Shown in pieces: positions 47,728-58,829 of a stretch of DNA of 64,000 nucleotides; position 1 is the first letter of the stretch, and each line of letters begins with the position of its first letter. The notes under the pieces are model-generated. The model saw only the letters and a program-made list of their open reading frames with translations, ran no database searches and was not told the origin of the DNA. The translations under genes were made by a program, and so were the position numbers. The DNA comes from Bacillus sp. Marseille-P3661 (GTDB lineage Bacteria > Bacillota > Bacilli > Bacillales > Bacillaceae_J), in assembly GCF_900240995.1 (NCBI RefSeq), contig NZ_LT965954.1:124001-188000 (forward strand), written 5' to 3'.

Positions 47728-47758
47728 AAAAAGGAGCTTGATTATCAAGCTCCTTTTT
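47728..47758 (-). terminator. Terminator after rplS
   Basis: A 14-bp stem, AAAAAGGAGCTTGA (47728-47741) with its complement at 47745-47758, has a 3-nt loop and a T tract on the minus strand. It sits 8 nt after the rplS stop. Confidence 0.88.
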
Positions 47759-47765
47759 CATCAAA

Positions 47766-48239
<474 letters not shown>

Positions 48240-48242
48240 GAG

Positions 48243-48977
48243 CTATTTATTGTTCATGAACTCTTCAATCCACTTTTTTTCAATATCTGTTAACTCACGT
48301 GTATGTAATAAATCAGGTCGTCTAATAAAAGTTCTCCTTAAGGACTCTTTGGCGCGCCATTCCTCAATGTTTTTATGATTACCGGAGAGCAAGACATCCG
48401 GTACCTTCAATCCACGAAAATCTGCAGGCCTTGTATAGTGAGGATGTTCTAACAATCCACTACTATATGAATCACATGGTGCTGACTCAGTATTACCTAA
48501 GGCGCCAGGCAAAAGTCTCACAACACTATCTACAATTACCATACTTGCTAATTCTCCACCTGTTAATACAAAATCACCAATCGAAATCTCATCAGTAATG
48601 ATATGTTGACGAATTCTTTCATCATATCCTTCGTAATGTCCACAAATAAATATTAAATGCTCTTCCTTTGAAAGTTGTTCAGCTTTTTTTTGAGTATATC
48701 GCTCACCTTGTGGACACATAAGAATAACCCTTGGCTTTGTGGTCAGCCCCGCTGTTAAATGGTCAACTGCATCGAAAATGGGTTGTGGTGTTAATACCAT
48801 ACCAGCCCCCCCACCATATGGGTAATCATCTACTTTTTGATGCTTATCCTCAGAAAACTCACGGAAATTGTGGACATTATATGTAACTATGTCACGTTCT
48901 TCAGCTTTTTTTAATATCGATTGTCCAAAAATCCCTGTAAACATATCTGGAAATAGTGTTAAGATATCTATCTTCAT
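48243..48977 (-). CDS. trmD: tRNA (guanine-N1)-methyltransferase TrmD
   Basis: TrmD methylates G37 next to the anticodon of some tRNAs, preventing frameshifts. The 244-residue SPOUT enzyme begins [20 protein letters not shown] and has [26 protein letters not shown] and [14 protein letters not shown], which form the trefoil-knot SAM site. It overlaps the rimM stop by 4 nt and is followed by the rplS promoter. Confidence 0.98.
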   Translation of the reverse strand: MKIDILTLFPDMFTGIFGQSILKKAEERDIVTYNVHNFREFSEDKHQKVDDYPYGGGAGMVLTPQPIFDAVDHLTAGLTTKPRVILMCPQGERYTQKKAEQLSKEEHLIFICGHYEGYDERIRQHIITDEISIGDFVLTGGELASMVIVDSVVRLLPGALGNTESAPCDSYSSGLLEHPHYTRPADFRGLKVPDVLLSGNHKNIEEWRAKESLRRTFIRRPDLLHTRELTDIEKKWIEEFMNNK

Positions 48978-49489
48978 AGTAATCCTTCCATTAAGTGTAC
49001 GGTAATTTTTTTATTTTTTATATCTACATCTTTTACAACATCCTCTATATAAGGAAGTAAAAGTTCTTTTCTATCCGGCGTCTTTACAACCCAGACGTCA
49101 TTTGCTCCTGGAGATAGTATTTCTTTTATTACTCCTAATAAAGCCCCGTCATCTTCACTAACTACATCGCACCCGATGATTTCGTGGTAATAATACTCAT
49201 CTTCATCCAACTCTGTCAATTCGTTTTCACTTATTTTCAACATATTGCCTTTAAACCTTTCCACATCATTTACATTGTCATAACCTTCAAATGTAAGTAA
49301 ATGAAAATTTTTATGAAGGCGATGTGATGTGACTGTTAATGGCAGCAGTTCACGAGTTTCTAATTCTACAAACAGAGCACTGCCTTCTTTAAATCTTTCT
49401 TCAGGAAAATCAGTGGAAGCGATTACCCTGACCTCTCCTCTAACACCATGTGTATTTACAATCTTGCCAACATTATAATATTTAGACAT
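48974..49489 (-). CDS. rimM: 16S rRNA processing protein RimM
   Basis: RimM helps mature the 30S head together with S19. The 171 residues have an N-terminal beta-barrel ([20 protein letters not shown]) and a C-terminal PRC-barrel domain ([20 protein letters not shown], ending VHLMEGLL). It is coupled to trmD by a 4-nt overlap and follows ylqD. Confidence 0.96.
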   Translation of the reverse strand: MSKYYNVGKIVNTHGVRGEVRVIASTDFPEERFKEGSALFVELETRELLPLTVTSHRLHKNFHLLTFEGYDNVNDVERFKGNMLKISENELTELDEDEYYYHEIIGCDVVSEDDGALLGVIKEILSPGANDVWVVKTPDRKELLLPYIEDVVKDVDIKNKKITVHLMEGLL

Positions 49490-49504
49490 TTCTATACCAC
49501 CATT

Positions 49505-49894
49505 CTACCGGATTTCATGGATTATCCCATCTTTAATAATGATTGTTCCGCCTTTCATTATTTCTTCCCAATTATCACCCTCGTTAATTTCCACGATACT
49601 TTGCACCTCAGTATCGTTAAGTTCACTACCTAGTGGTAAAAGTTCAAGCTGCTGCACCTTAAATTGCACCAAATTATATTGTTCCTGTCTACCAGAAATC
49701 TCTTTTTCAATTTTACCGATATTATTACTATTTCCTGCTGCCTTCACTGATTTCTCCAATTTCTTTTTTACAAAACGAAACTGCTCAATTTCTTTATTCA
49801 GTTGATTAAGCTGAGCTTGAAACTTTTCGTGCATATATTGTTTACTTTTTCCGGTTAACAACTGTTTTACGACTACATTTTTTAGTATTTTCAT
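49505..49894 (-). CDS. ylqD: Conserved protein YlqD
   Basis: YlqD is a small conserved Firmicute protein of unknown function. The 129 residues contain a predicted coiled coil (about 17-65, FQAQLNQLNKEIEQFRFVKK) followed by a small beta-rich tail with IVEINEGDNWEEI and GGTIIIKDGIIHEIR. The ATG at 49894 has GAGGTG upstream. It lies between khpA and rimM, as in B. subtilis. A weak promoter (TTGAAA 49953-49958, 16 nt, TACATC 49931-49936) may serve ylqD-rimM-trmD, since a terminator separates it from khpA. Confidence 0.88.
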   Translation of the reverse strand: MKILKNVVVKQLLTGKSKQYMHEKFQAQLNQLNKEIEQFRFVKKKLEKSVKAAGNSNNIGKIEKEISGRQEQYNLVQFKVQQLELLPLGSELNDTEVQSIVEINEGDNWEEIMKGGTIIIKDGIIHEIR

Positions 49895-50083
49895 TTTCCA
49901 CCTCACTGAAACTAGTCGTTATTTATTAATGATGTACACAAAACTAACGAAGTTTCAATATTAAATCTAGGCTTGATCAAAGTTAATAAACAAGAATGTG
50001 CGAGCTGAGATTGATTAACTTGCTATTGTTCAGTTACGGGTGACAATCTTAAAAGTATATTAAATGTTCAAATCTCTACAAAA

Positions 50084-50112
50084 AAAGGGAGAGGTAATTT
50101 ACCTCGCCCTTT
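50084..50112 (-). terminator. Terminator overlapping the khpA stop
   Basis: Arms starting AAAGGG at 50084 and ending CCCTTT at 50112 fold into a stem of about 12 bp with one mismatch (GAGGTAA with TTACCTC inside). A T run follows on the minus strand. Its 3' region shares bases with the khpA stop codon. Confidence 0.75.
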
Positions 50113-50338
50113 ACATAATTTCAAGATTAATTCGTTTACTTTCATTGTTTGCAGCAGCATACACTACTGCACGAATAGCTTTTGCTACTCGACCTTGCTT
50201 CCCTATCACTTTTCCTACATCATCTTTATGAACGGTTAAGTTATAGGTTATTTTACGATCATCTTCAGTTTCGCTAACTTTAACATCCTCAGGATAGTCA
50301 ACAAGCGGTTTAACAATCGTTTCGATTAATTCGATCAT
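50111..50338 (-). CDS. khpA: KH-domain RNA-binding protein KhpA (YlqC)
   Basis: KhpA is a single KH-domain RNA-binding protein that pairs with KhpB and affects cell division and small RNA function in Gram-positives. The 75 residues contain the KH signature VGKVIGKQGRVAKAIRAVVY. The ATG at 50338 fits homologues (MIELIETIVKPLVDYPEDVK). No good ribosome binding site is seen, so it may rely on coupling to rpsP, 14 nt upstream. Confidence 0.94.
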   Translation of the reverse strand: MIELIETIVKPLVDYPEDVKVSETEDDRKITYNLTVHKDDVGKVIGKQGRVAKAIRAVVYAAANNESKRINLEIM

Positions 50339-50351
50339 AGTATCACACAAC

Positions 50352-50624
50352 TTACTTAGATTGTTTTAAGTTGTGGAATTTTTCCAAAATGCCTTGTGAA
50401 GAGAATAAGTTACGTACTGTATCAGATGGCTTAGCACCATTTTGTAACCATTTTAATGCAGCTTCTTCATTAAGATTAACTTCAGCTGGCTTAGCTACTG
50501 GATTATAAGTACCAATCTCTTCAATGAAACGTCCATCACGTGGTGAACGAGAATCAGCTACTACTACACGATAAAAGGGAGCCTTTTTTTGTCCCATACG
50601 CTTTAAACGAATTTTTACTGCCAT
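50352..50624 (-). CDS. rpsP: 30S ribosomal protein S16
   Basis: S16 is an early-assembly protein of the 30S subunit. The 90 residues begin [20 protein letters not shown] and include [20 protein letters not shown], typical of the family. GGAGGTG precedes the ATG. It is read from its own promoter as well as from ffh upstream. Confidence 0.98.
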   Translation of the reverse strand: MAVKIRLKRMGQKKAPFYRVVVADSRSPRDGRFIEEIGTYNPVAKPAEVNLNEEAALKWLQNGAKPSDTVRNLFSSQGILEKFHNLKQSK

Positions 50625-50662
50625 TTTAAATGCACCTCCGAGTATATTTCACACATTTTCTA

Positions 50663-50691
50663 ATATTATCAATTTCTGTTTAGGTTGTAAA
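50663..50691 (-). promoter_or_regulatory. rpsP promoter
   Basis: TTTACA (50686-50691), 17 nt and TAATAT (50663-50668) on the minus strand form a sigma-A type promoter in the 126-nt ffh-rpsP gap, about 40 nt upstream of the start. Confidence 0.65.
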
Positions 50692-50750
50692 GTGAAAATT
50701 ATTGACACCAATAAAAAATTAATAAATTGGCTATATTTAACAACTCTCTT

Positions 50751-52094
50751 TTACATAAAAGGAAGTTTGAATCCCTTTTTCTTACCTTTTGCATTCATAT
50801 TTGTCATTTGTTTCATCATTTTTTTCATATCTTCAAATTGTTTAAGTAAACGATTAACCTCTTGAACTGTTCTACCTGAACCTTTTGCGATTCTTTTTTT
50901 ACGACTTGCATTAATAATTTCAGGCGTGATTTTTTCTTGTTTAGTCATCGATTGAATAATCGCCTCGACATGACTAATTTGTTTCTCATCAACTTTTAAG
51001 TCCTTTAATCCTTTAATTTTATTAGCACCAGGTAGCATGCCAAGCAAATCGTCAAGGGGACCCATATTACGAACTTGTGCTAATTGATCTAAGAAATCAT
51101 CAAATGTGAAGCTCATTGTTCGCATTTTTTGCTCAAGTTCCTTTGCCTTTTCCTGATCAACATTGGCTTGAGCTTTTTCAATCAATGTTAGAACATCACC
51201 CATACCTAGAATACGAGATGCCATTCGTTCTGGATGAAAATCTTCTAGTTGATCTAATTTTTCTCCCATACCTACAAACTTAATCGGTGTATTCGTGACT
51301 GCTTTAATTGATAAAGCTGCTCCACCACGTGTATCACCATCAAGTTTTGTAAGAATAGCACCTGTTAGGCCAAGCTGTTCATTAAAGCTTTGAGCAACAT
51401 TAACAGCATCTTGACCTGTCATTGCATCCACCACTAGGAAAATTTCATCAGGTTTAGCTAACTCTTTAATCTGCTTTAACTCATCCATCAATGTTTCATC
51501 AATGTGGAGACGACCAGCAGTATCAATCAGAACATAATCCTGGTGATCTTCCTTTGCTTTTAAAATTGCTTGTTTTGCAATTTCAACAGGACTAACTTGA
51601 TCTCCTAAAGAAAACACCGGCATATTCAATTGTTTCCCAAGTGTTTCTAGCTGTTTGATTGCTGCAGGACGATATATATCAGCAGCTACAAGTAGTGGAT
51701 TACGATTGTACTTTTTTCTAAGTAAATTCGCAAGCTTGCCGGTCGTAGTTGTTTTCCCTGCACCTTGCAATCCAACCATCATGACGACAGTTGGTGGACG
51801 GTTACTTACAGCGATTTTGCTTTGTTCGCCACCCATCAATGCAGTGAGTTCTTCCTGTACTACTTTTATAACCTGCTGACCAGGAGTTAAGCTTTTCATG
51901 ACTTCCTGACCTACAGCTCTTTCCTTCACTCGTTTCACAAAATCTTTGACCACTTTGAAGTTAACATCTGCTTCTAAAAGTGCTAATCGCACTTCTCGCA
52001 TCATTTCATTAACATCATCTTCGGTCACTTTCCCTTTGCCACGAATACGTTGGATCGTACTTTGCAGTCGGTCGGCTAATCCCTCAAAAGCCAT
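50751..52094 (-). CDS. ffh: Signal recognition particle protein Ffh
   Basis: Ffh binds 4.5S/scRNA and signal sequences and delivers ribosomes to the FtsY receptor. The 447 residues contain the N domain, the G domain (GLQGAGKTTTTGKLANLLRK, about 107-126; ADIYRPAAIKQLE; LIDTAGR; TKLDGDTRGGAALS) and the Met-rich M domain ending MKKMMKQMTNMNAKGKKKG. It follows ylxM by 12 nt, the conserved Firmicute pair. Confidence 0.98.
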   Translation of the reverse strand: MAFEGLADRLQSTIQRIRGKGKVTEDDVNEMMREVRLALLEADVNFKVVKDFVKRVKERAVGQEVMKSLTPGQQVIKVVQEELTALMGGEQSKIAVSNRPPTVVMMVGLQGAGKTTTTGKLANLLRKKYNRNPLLVAADIYRPAAIKQLETLGKQLNMPVFSLGDQVSPVEIAKQAILKAKEDHQDYVLIDTAGRLHIDETLMDELKQIKELAKPDEIFLVVDAMTGQDAVNVAQSFNEQLGLTGAILTKLDGDTRGGAALSIKAVTNTPIKFVGMGEKLDQLEDFHPERMASRILGMGDVLTLIEKAQANVDQEKAKELEQKMRTMSFTFDDFLDQLAQVRNMGPLDDLLGMLPGANKIKGLKDLKVDEKQISHVEAIIQSMTKQEKITPEIINASRKKRIAKGSGRTVQEVNRLLKQFEDMKKMMKQMTNMNAKGKKKGFKLPFM

Positions 52095-52106
52095 AGTTGC
52101 TGCCTC

Positions 52107-52439
52107 CTAATCTAATTTCTCAAGGGTTTCAATTAACTGTGTAATTGCATCCCTATTTAACTCTTGCTCATTCAAGTGAATCTTAAGTTTTTGTAAAAGT
52201 TCTTGTCTTTCTTGGAATCTTTTAAACAAAAACAATTTACTTTCATAATCTTCAAGCATGGATTCAGTACGTTTTATATTATCATAAACCGCCTGTCTAG
52301 AGACATTAAACTCCACAGCAATTTCACCAAGGGAATAGTCATCCAAATAATAGAGTGACATATAGTTTCGTTGCTTTGATGTTAACAACGATTGATAAAA
52401 ATCAAATAGATAATTCATCCTCGTTGTTTTTTCAAGCAT
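52107..52439 (-). CDS. ylxM: SRP-associated helix-turn-helix protein YlxM
   Basis: YlxM modulates SRP function in streptococci, where it binds Ffh and SRP RNA. The 110 residues are helical, with an HTH of sigma-70 region 4 type ([30 protein letters not shown]). Length is normal. It precedes ffh and starts with ATG at 52439 after a run of G's. A consensus promoter lies just upstream. Confidence 0.94.
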   Translation of the reverse strand: MLEKTTRMNYLFDFYQSLLTSKQRNYMSLYYLDDYSLGEIAVEFNVSRQAVYDNIKRTESMLEDYESKLFLFKRFQERQELLQKLKIHLNEQELNRDAITQLIETLEKLD

Positions 52440-52482
52440 ACAAAGCCCCCCCTTGTTAAGTGAATTCCCTTTACAGTTTTAA

Positions 52483-52511
52483 ATCATACACTCGAAAAAA
52501 ACAATTGTCAA
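52483..52511 (-). promoter_or_regulatory. ylxM-ffh promoter
   Basis: TTGACA (52506-52511), 17 nt and TATGAT (52483-52488) on the minus strand match the sigma-A consensus almost perfectly. The predicted start is about 40 nt above ylxM. Confidence 0.82.
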
Positions 52512-52528
52512 GTATAATCACTAGACAG

Positions 52529-53527
52529 TTAATTTGTTTCCTCGACTTCCTTATCAATCATTTCGGCAAACAAGCCATATACAAATTGTTCCGGGTCAAA
52601 CTCCTGTAAATCTTCCATTTTTTCACCTAGTCCTACAAACTTTACTGGTGTATTTAGTTCATGCCGAATAGCCAGCACAATTCCACCCTTAGCTGTACCA
52701 TCTAATTTTGTCAAAACTATTCCAGTTACATCTGTTGCGTCTCTAAATTGTTTAGCTTGGACCATCGCATTTTGACCTGTAGTAGCATCAAGTACAAGTA
52801 ACACTTCATGCGGTGCACCGGGTACTTCCCGTTCAATAACACGCTTTACCTTTTCCAACTCTTTCATTAAATTCACTTTATTTTGTAGGCGCCCAGCTGT
52901 ATCACAAATTAGTACATCAACATCACGAGACTTCGCTGCCTGTACCGCATCATACATCACAGCAGCAGGATCTGATCCTTCTGATTGTTTAATGACATCG
53001 ACATCAACACGTTCGCCCCATACTTCTAACTGGTCAATGGCACCTGCACGAAATGTATCGCCAGCAGCAAGTAGCACGCTTTTACCTTCACTTTTTAATT
53101 TATATGCAAGTTTCCCTATTGTCGTTGTTTTCCCAACACCATTAACCCCAACAAACAAGATAACTGTTAAACCATCTGTATTGAGATTTAAATGCTGAAC
53201 ATCTTGTTCACCGGTCGAAAATAGTTCAACTAGCTTTTCAGAAATCACACCTTGGACATCTCTTGGATCTTGGATATTTCGTTTTTTAACTTCTTTTTTC
53301 AATTCTTCAATTAGTTCGAGTACTGTTTTCACACCTACATCAGCACTAATCAAAATTTCTTCTAATTCCTCAAAAAATTCCTCATCTACACTGCGGTAAC
53401 GAGAAACAAGATCATTAACTTTTTCAGCAAATGAGTTTCTCGTTTTTGATAATCCATCCTTAAACTTTTCAGTTACTGAATCTGTTTTTGCAGTAATTTT
53501 TTCTTTTAACTTCTTAAAAAAACTCAT
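52529..53527 (-). CDS. ftsY: SRP receptor FtsY
   Basis: FtsY is the membrane-associated GTPase receptor for SRP. The 332-residue protein has a short basic N-terminal region (no long acidic A domain, as in other Firmicutes), N domain, and G domain with GVNGVGKTTTIGKLAYKLKS, AAGDTFRAGAIDQLEVW, CDTAGRLQNK and TKLDGTAKGG. It follows smc by 27 nt. Confidence 0.98.
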   Translation of the reverse strand: MSFFKKLKEKITAKTDSVTEKFKDGLSKTRNSFAEKVNDLVSRYRSVDEEFFEELEEILISADVGVKTVLELIEELKKEVKKRNIQDPRDVQGVISEKLVELFSTGEQDVQHLNLNTDGLTVILFVGVNGVGKTTTIGKLAYKLKSEGKSVLLAAGDTFRAGAIDQLEVWGERVDVDVIKQSEGSDPAAVMYDAVQAAKSRDVDVLICDTAGRLQNKVNLMKELEKVKRVIEREVPGAPHEVLLVLDATTGQNAMVQAKQFRDATDVTGIVLTKLDGTAKGGIVLAIRHELNTPVKFVGLGEKMEDLQEFDPEQFVYGLFAEMIDKEVEETN

Positions 53528-53554
53528 ATGATAACCTCGCTTTCTTTCTGTTTA

Positions 53555-56500
53555 CTAACCCTCTATTAATTGCTGTGACTCTTCTAGACGCACAGAAACT
53601 AATTTGGACACACCTGATTCTTGCATAGTCACTCCATACAACACATCCGCTTCTTCCATTGTCCCTTTACGATGGGTAATAACAATAAATTGCGTATCCT
53701 TACTAAACTGTTTTAGGAATGTTGCAAAACGAGTTACATTCGCATCATCTAACGCCGCTTCAACCTCATCTAAAACGCAGAAAGGAACCGGCCTTACCCT
53801 TAAAATCGCAAACAATAATGCAATGGCCGTTAACGCTCTTTCTCCCCCTGAGAGTAGACCGAGATTTTGAAGCTTTTTACCTGGTGGCTGGGCCACGATA
53901 TCTACTCCTGTATTCAGTATATCTCGAGGATCCGTTAAAACAAGATCTGCTCTCCCACCGCCAAATAACTTTTTAAAAGTCTGTTCAAATTCTGCTTTTA
54001 TGCTATAAAATGAATCTTCAAATCGTTTTATCATTTCTTCATCCATTTCTTGAATAACCTGATGAAGAGTATTTTTCGCTTCAGTAAGATCATCTCTTTG
54101 TTCTGTTAAAAAGTGGTATCGTTCAGAGATTCGGTCATACTCATCAATAGCACCTAAATTGACCGTACCTAACTCTTCAATTTCCATTTTAATTAACTTT
54201 ACTTTACGAATAGCATCATTTGCATCGATCGTTAATGGGTATTTTTCTTTAGCCGCCTCAAAAGAAAGCATATACTCTTCTCTTAGGTGTGACAGATGAT
54301 TCTCTAATTCTACATCTAAGCGGTTTATTTTTACTTCTTCATCCTTAGTTGCATCAAGCATTTGCTTATGTTGTCTTTTTAATTCTTTATTTTCTCGAGA
54401 TAAATCATCCATTTTTAACTGTTGTTGTAAACGATCCTCACGACGGCTACTTATCAAAGCAAGTGTTTTTTCCTTTTCTCGACTTTTCTGCGTGATTGTG
54501 TCTTCTAGAACATCTTCACCTGTTACATTGGTAGTCATTTCATCATTTAAAAAACGCAGATCGAATGTAAGGTCCTCAAGTCGTGTTTTTAATTCATCGT
54601 ATTCTGCCTGAAGACGATTTTGCTTTTCTTGTTCTCCTTTAACAAGCTGTCCTTTTTCAGCAGCAACGACTTTTAATTCCGTTAATTCATTTTGAAGTGT
54701 TTCCTTAGAGGACTGGTGTGATTTCTTTTGTTCATTCAATTCATTGATTTGCTGATCGAGTTTTATCGTTAGCTCCGCATATCGGTCTAACTTCTTTTCA
54801 GTCTCAGTCAACTTATTTTTCGTGGCGTTTTGTTCATCATTTAAACCTTGAATTTCAAGATCATAAATTGAAAGTCGCTCATTGGCATTTTTCACTTGTA
54901 CTTCAATTTCACGTAAGTCTCCTCTTATATCTTGCTCTTCTATTCTTAACTTTTCACCAATTTCTTTAAGCTCGGATAGATTTTTTTCATTATTTTGGAT
55001 CTTCTCTTTTAAATCTTTAACCTGCACTTCAAACGATTCCGTTTTTCGTTCCATATCAGGCAATTTTGCATTTAAATCTTCAAGCTCTCTTTGTCTAGTA
55101 AAGAGTGATGTTGTTTTTTGTTTGATTGACCCACCTGTCATCGATCCACCTGGATTAACCACGTCACCTTCGAGCGTAACGATTCGATAACGATGGTTTA
55201 AAATTCTTGCAATTTCGTTAGCACCTTTTAAATCCTCTGTAATAACAACAGCACCTAGAATGTTCTGGATTACATCTTCGTATTTATGATCATATTTTAC
55301 AAGGGAGGACGCAACACCAATATATGCGGGGTGATTTTCAAGCATGGACCGTTGAGTTGGTGGTAATGACTTACCTTTAATAACAGTTAACGGTAAAAAT
55401 GTTGCCCTGCCATGACGATTTTGTTTCAAAAACTGAATAGCCTGACGTGCATTTTGTTCATTATCGACAACGATATGCTGCATAGCGCCACCTAAAGCAG
55501 TTTCAATCGCTGTTTCATAGCGCTTATCTACTTGAACAATTTCTGCAATCGCCCCTTCAACACCTGGAAGTTTTGCTTTCAAAACTTCTTTTACACCTTG
55601 AAAGAAACCAGAGTATTCATCCTGCATTTCTTCCAACATTTCTTTTCTTGATTTAAACTTCTGTAAATATTGGTAGGCTTGATAAAGCTGGGTTTCTTTT
55701 TTGTGATATTCGTCCCGCTTTTTATCTGTTTCAAGTTCAATTTGCTTATACTTCTTTAAAGTTTCTTGAACTTCAGCTTGCTTCTCTTCTAGCTTTTGCT
55801 GTAAATTATTTTTTTGTTCCTCAATCTCTCTTCGAAGCACTATATATTTTTCGTTATCTGAATCTAACTTTAGTTTCTTGGTTTGTAATTGTTTTATTTG
55901 ATCTTCTAAATAACTGCGTTCGTTTTTAAACGATGCTTGTTTGTTAAGAAGTTCAATATATTCACTTTTTAAATTTTCAATTTCACTATCCACATCTAAA
56001 TTAACAGCTGATAGTTGCTTTTCTCTATCCGTTAATTTCTGTTGAACATTCACTAATTCCTTTTTATATGTGGAAAGTGACTCTGCTTGATGCGTTATTT
56101 GGTTTTCATATAGAAGTATTTTCTCTTTTAATTCACTAATATTTCTCTCTAGTTGAGACCTATTTTGTGTTGCATTTTTCTTTCGTTCTTTGAGTACCTC
56201 TTTTTGTCCCTCTAGCTTTTCAAGCTCCTTACTAGAAATGAGTAGGACATCCTGAAGTTCAGTAATCGAATCGTCAAGAACTTTTATATTTTCACTTAAC
56301 GCTTCCATTTCAGCTTCTTGAACTTGTATTTTGGAAGACATTTTAATTTCAACATCTTTGTGTTCCTCAAATTGCTTTAATAAACTTTCCCATTTTTGAT
56401 GGAGATTTTCAATTTCATATACTGTTAATGCTACTTCTGTTTTTTCAAGTTGCTCTTTTTTCTCAAGATAATCTTTTGCAATAGAAGATTGAATTTTTAA

Positions 56501-57112
56501 CGGCTCAATTTGCCCTTCAATTTCATAAAGAATGTCTTCAACTCTATTTAAATTTTCTTGAGTTTCGAGTAATTTACTCTCTGCTTTTTTCTTACGAGTT
56601 TTGTATTTTAATACTCCCGCTGCCTCTTCAAATATGCTACGGCGATCCTCAGCCTTACTGCTTAAAATTTCCTCAACTTTCCCTTGGCTAATAATCGAGA
56701 AAGCTTCACGACCTAGTCCCGAATCCATAAATAAGTCCACAATATCTTTTAATCGGCATGGTTGTTTGTTAATTAAAAATTCACTATCTCCAGAACGAAA
56801 CACACGCCTTGTCACACTAACCTCATGATAATCAACCGGAAGGAATTGATCCTCATTTTCTAGTGTTAGTGTCACTTCTGCAATATTAAGTGATTTTCTC
56901 GAATCACTTCCAGCAAAAATAATATCCTCCATCTTTGAGCCGCGAAGTGATTTGACTGATTGTTCACCTAATACCCAGCGTATCGCATCAGTAATATTAC
57001 TTTTCCCACTTCCATTTGGTCCAACGACGGCTGTAACTCCCTGAACAAAATCTACAGATATCCGTTCAGCAAATGATTTGAAACCTACTATATCTAAACG
57101 TTTTAAGTACAT
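53555..57112 (-). CDS. smc: Chromosome segregation/condensation protein SMC
   Basis: SMC with ScpA and ScpB compacts and separates chromosomes. The 1185 residues show Walker [17 protein letters not shown] near the N-terminus, two long coiled coils (about 170-500 and 670-1010), a hinge between them (about 515-640, with [13 protein letters not shown]), then signature [17 protein letters not shown] and Walker [12 protein letters not shown]. The start [20 protein letters not shown] at 57112 is used. The 27 codons before it come from a GC-richer repeat-like region and do not belong to the family. Confidence 0.98.
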   Translation of the reverse strand: MYLKRLDIVGFKSFAERISVDFVQGVTAVVGPNGSGKSNITDAIRWVLGEQSVKSLRGSKMEDIIFAGSDSRKSLNIAEVTLTLENEDQFLPVDYHEVSVTRRVFRSGDSEFLINKQPCRLKDIVDLFMDSGLGREAFSIISQGKVEEILSSKAEDRRSIFEEAAGVLKYKTRKKKAESKLLETQENLNRVEDILYEIEGQIEPLKIQSSIAKDYLEKKEQLEKTEVALTVYEIENLHQKWESLLKQFEEHKDVEIKMSSKIQVQEAEMEALSENIKVLDDSITELQDVLLISSKELEKLEGQKEVLKERKKNATQNRSQLERNISELKEKILLYENQITHQAESLSTYKKELVNVQQKLTDREKQLSAVNLDVDSEIENLKSEYIELLNKQASFKNERSYLEDQIKQLQTKKLKLDSDNEKYIVLRREIEEQKNNLQQKLEEKQAEVQETLKKYKQIELETDKKRDEYHKKETQLYQAYQYLQKFKSRKEMLEEMQDEYSGFFQGVKEVLKAKLPGVEGAIAEIVQVDKRYETAIETALGGAMQHIVVDNEQNARQAIQFLKQNRHGRATFLPLTVIKGKSLPPTQRSMLENHPAYIGVASSLVKYDHKYEDVIQNILGAVVITEDLKGANEIARILNHRYRIVTLEGDVVNPGGSMTGGSIKQKTTSLFTRQRELEDLNAKLPDMERKTESFEVQVKDLKEKIQNNEKNLSELKEIGEKLRIEEQDIRGDLREIEVQVKNANERLSIYDLEIQGLNDEQNATKNKLTETEKKLDRYAELTIKLDQQINELNEQKKSHQSSKETLQNELTELKVVAAEKGQLVKGEQEKQNRLQAEYDELKTRLEDLTFDLRFLNDEMTTNVTGEDVLEDTITQKSREKEKTLALISSRREDRLQQQLKMDDLSRENKELKRQHKQMLDATKDEEVKINRLDVELENHLSHLREEYMLSFEAAKEKYPLTIDANDAIRKVKLIKMEIEELGTVNLGAIDEYDRISERYHFLTEQRDDLTEAKNTLHQVIQEMDEEMIKRFEDSFYSIKAEFEQTFKKLFGGGRADLVLTDPRDILNTGVDIVAQPPGKKLQNLGLLSGGERALTAIALLFAILRVRPVPFCVLDEVEAALDDANVTRFATFLKQFSKDTQFIVITHRKGTMEEADVLYGVTMQESGVSKLVSVRLEESQQLIEG

Positions 57113-57189
57113 AATGATTTGTCCTGCCTTTAACTTAATCTTATGTTGTTCAAGCCATATCCTCTTTAGCAAAGCATAAGAGCATCGCA

Positions 57190-57315
57190 GCACAGCAGCT
57201 GACTTGCGATCTTATTATAAAGGAACGGCACCTTATGGCAATGCCGGCACTAGCACGTCTATATGCGTCTTTGTCCCGGAGCCTATGCGCTGTTGCTTAA
57301 GCTGGACAAGTACAC
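57190..57315. repeat. GC-richer repeat-like element upstream of smc
   Basis: Compared with its surroundings this segment is clearly richer in G and C. It contains GTCCCGGAGCCTATGCGC, AAGCTGGACAAG, and an inverted repeat with TCGCA/TGCGA arms near 57187-57213. The pattern resembles intergenic repeat elements of Bacillus-type genomes (from memory, no search). The remaining gap 57372-57533 has no gene or promoter I can defend. Confidence 0.45.
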
Positions 57316-57342
57316 ACAAAATATAACGCATTCTTTCCCCTT

Positions 57343-57370
57343 AAAAAGACACCCCCTTTTTTAGAGGGGG
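57343..57370 (-). terminator. Probable terminator between rnc and smc
   Basis: The minus strand reads CCCCCT, a 7-nt loop, AGGGGG (arms 57365-57370 and 57352-57357), then TGTCTTTTT. This is a short but GC-rich stem with a T run. A second, weaker hairpin overlaps the rnc stop (arms 57538-57546 and 57566-57574). Confidence 0.6.
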
Positions 57371-57572
57371 ATAATGATCTAGAAACCTACTGATAATATG
57401 GGATAAGTATATATATATCCATAACTATCAGTACGTTTCAGATTAATTTTAACAAATTTGAGAAAAGAATTCGTATAACTATCTATTAGATGTTTAAAGT
57501 TATGGACTAGGTTCAATCACAACACCATTGGTGAAACAAGCTAACCAAAAGGATTAGCACCTTGTGATTAGC

Positions 57573-58319
57573 TTATTTTTGTTTCTCGCTCTTTAACTTT
57601 TCCAGTGCCTGCTGTGCAGCCTTCTGTTCAGCTTCTTTTTTTGATTTGCCAACACCCAATCCTAATATTTCAGCATTTAATGTTACTTTTGAAACGAACT
57701 CACGGTTATGAGCAGGTCCCTTTTCTTGTACAATTAAATATTCAATTGAGCCTTGTCCATTTCTTTGAACGATTTCTTGAAGTTGACTCTTATAATCCAT
57801 CACATGAGAAAAAGCACCTTCACTAATTTTGGGGTATACTACCTTTTCTAGAAATCCAACGACTTTATCAAGTCCTTGGTCTAAATAAAGGGCGCCAATA
57901 AACGCTTCAAAAACATCAGCTAACAATGCTGGCCGCTCCCTTCCACCAGTAAGCTCCTCACCTTTTCCTAGTAAAACATACGTTCCAAATGATAGTTGAT
58001 GAGCAAAATTAACTAAAGAAGGTTCGCACACGATTGCCGCTCTTAACTTTGTTAAGTCTCCTTCAGTCATCGATGGATAATTTTTAAACAAAAATTGTGA
58101 TACAGTTAATTCGAGTACAGCATCCCCCAAAAACTCTAACCTTTCATTATCTTCCGATGGTTTAATGCGATGCTCATTCACATAAGATGAATGTGTAAAA
58201 GCTTGGATTAACATACTTTCATCAGTAAATGTTATCCCGATCTTTTCTTGTAGCTCTTCAAACAGCAGTTTTTGCTTAATTCCTAACTTTTTCTCTTTCT
58301 TTTTTATTGATCTTGGCAT
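57573..58319 (-). CDS. rnc: Ribonuclease III
   Basis: RNase III cuts double-stranded RNA in rRNA and small cytoplasmic RNA processing. The 248 residues hold the RNase III domain with signature [20 protein letters not shown] (about 58-77), the second acidic site [15 protein letters not shown], and a C-terminal dsRNA-binding domain ending [20 protein letters not shown]. The ATG at 58319 follows GGAGG by 6 nt. It is the standard neighbour of acpP and smc. Confidence 0.97.
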   Translation of the reverse strand: MPRSIKKKEKKLGIKQKLLFEELQEKIGITFTDESMLIQAFTHSSYVNEHRIKPSEDNERLEFLGDAVLELTVSQFLFKNYPSMTEGDLTKLRAAIVCEPSLVNFAHQLSFGTYVLLGKGEELTGGRERPALLADVFEAFIGALYLDQGLDKVVGFLEKVVYPKISEGAFSHVMDYKSQLQEIVQRNGQGSIEYLIVQEKGPAHNREFVSKVTLNAEILGLGVGKSKKEAEQKAAQQALEKLKSEKQK

Positions 58320-58481
58320 AAAAACCTCCACTACAAAACATCTACGTTAAAATTTGCTAATCTTAAGCCTCTAAAACTTATCCAAACTGGACAATTGCAT
58401 TAAATACTTTCTGTTAAAGGATTTAGAGTCCCTACCCAATACGTATATTCTTCCATTTATGCTACATAAAATTGGAGAAAG

Positions 58482-58500
58482 CCCCGTGATTGCACGGGAC
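58482..58500 (-). terminator. Terminator after acpP
   Basis: A 6-bp GC-rich stem (CCCGTG 58483-58488 with CACGGG 58493-58498, loop ATTG) lies 12 nt after the acpP stop, with a short T-rich tail on the minus strand. It may be partial. Confidence 0.55.
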
Positions 58501-58509
58501 TTAATAGGA

Positions 58510-58743
58510 TTATGCTAGTGATTTTATGTAGTTAACAGCATCTCCAACAGTAGAAATCTTTTCTGCTTCTTCATCAGAGATTTCCATATCGAATTCATCT
58601 TCTAATTCCATCACTAATTCTACTACATCTAGGGAATCAGCACCTAAATCGTCCTTGAATGAAGCTTCTAATTTCACATCTGCCTCATCAACACCTAAAC
58701 GATCTACGATGATTTTTGTTACGCGTTCTAAAACATCTGCCAT
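58510..58743 (-). CDS. acpP: Acyl carrier protein
   Basis: ACP carries growing fatty acyl chains on a phosphopantetheine arm. The 77-residue acidic helical protein has the attachment Ser37 in [20 protein letters not shown]. The ATG at 58743 has GGGGAGGTG upstream. It follows fabG by 86 nt in the fapR-controlled cluster. Confidence 0.98.
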   Translation of the reverse strand: MADVLERVTKIIVDRLGVDEADVKLEASFKDDLGADSLDVVELVMELEDEFDMEISDEEAEKISTVGDAVNYIKSLA

Positions 58744-58829
58744 TATTCGTTCACCTCCCCTCAAGTATTATATTTCATTCTAGGTAAAAAAACTAGAGTG
58801 AGTATAAATCATTCAAATATTGTTTGTGA

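Noticed and set aside
57113-57193. A 27-residue N-terminal extension of SMC
   Set aside because: The extension lies in a repeat-like region, does not resemble SMC, and the ATG at 57112 gives the conserved family N-terminus.
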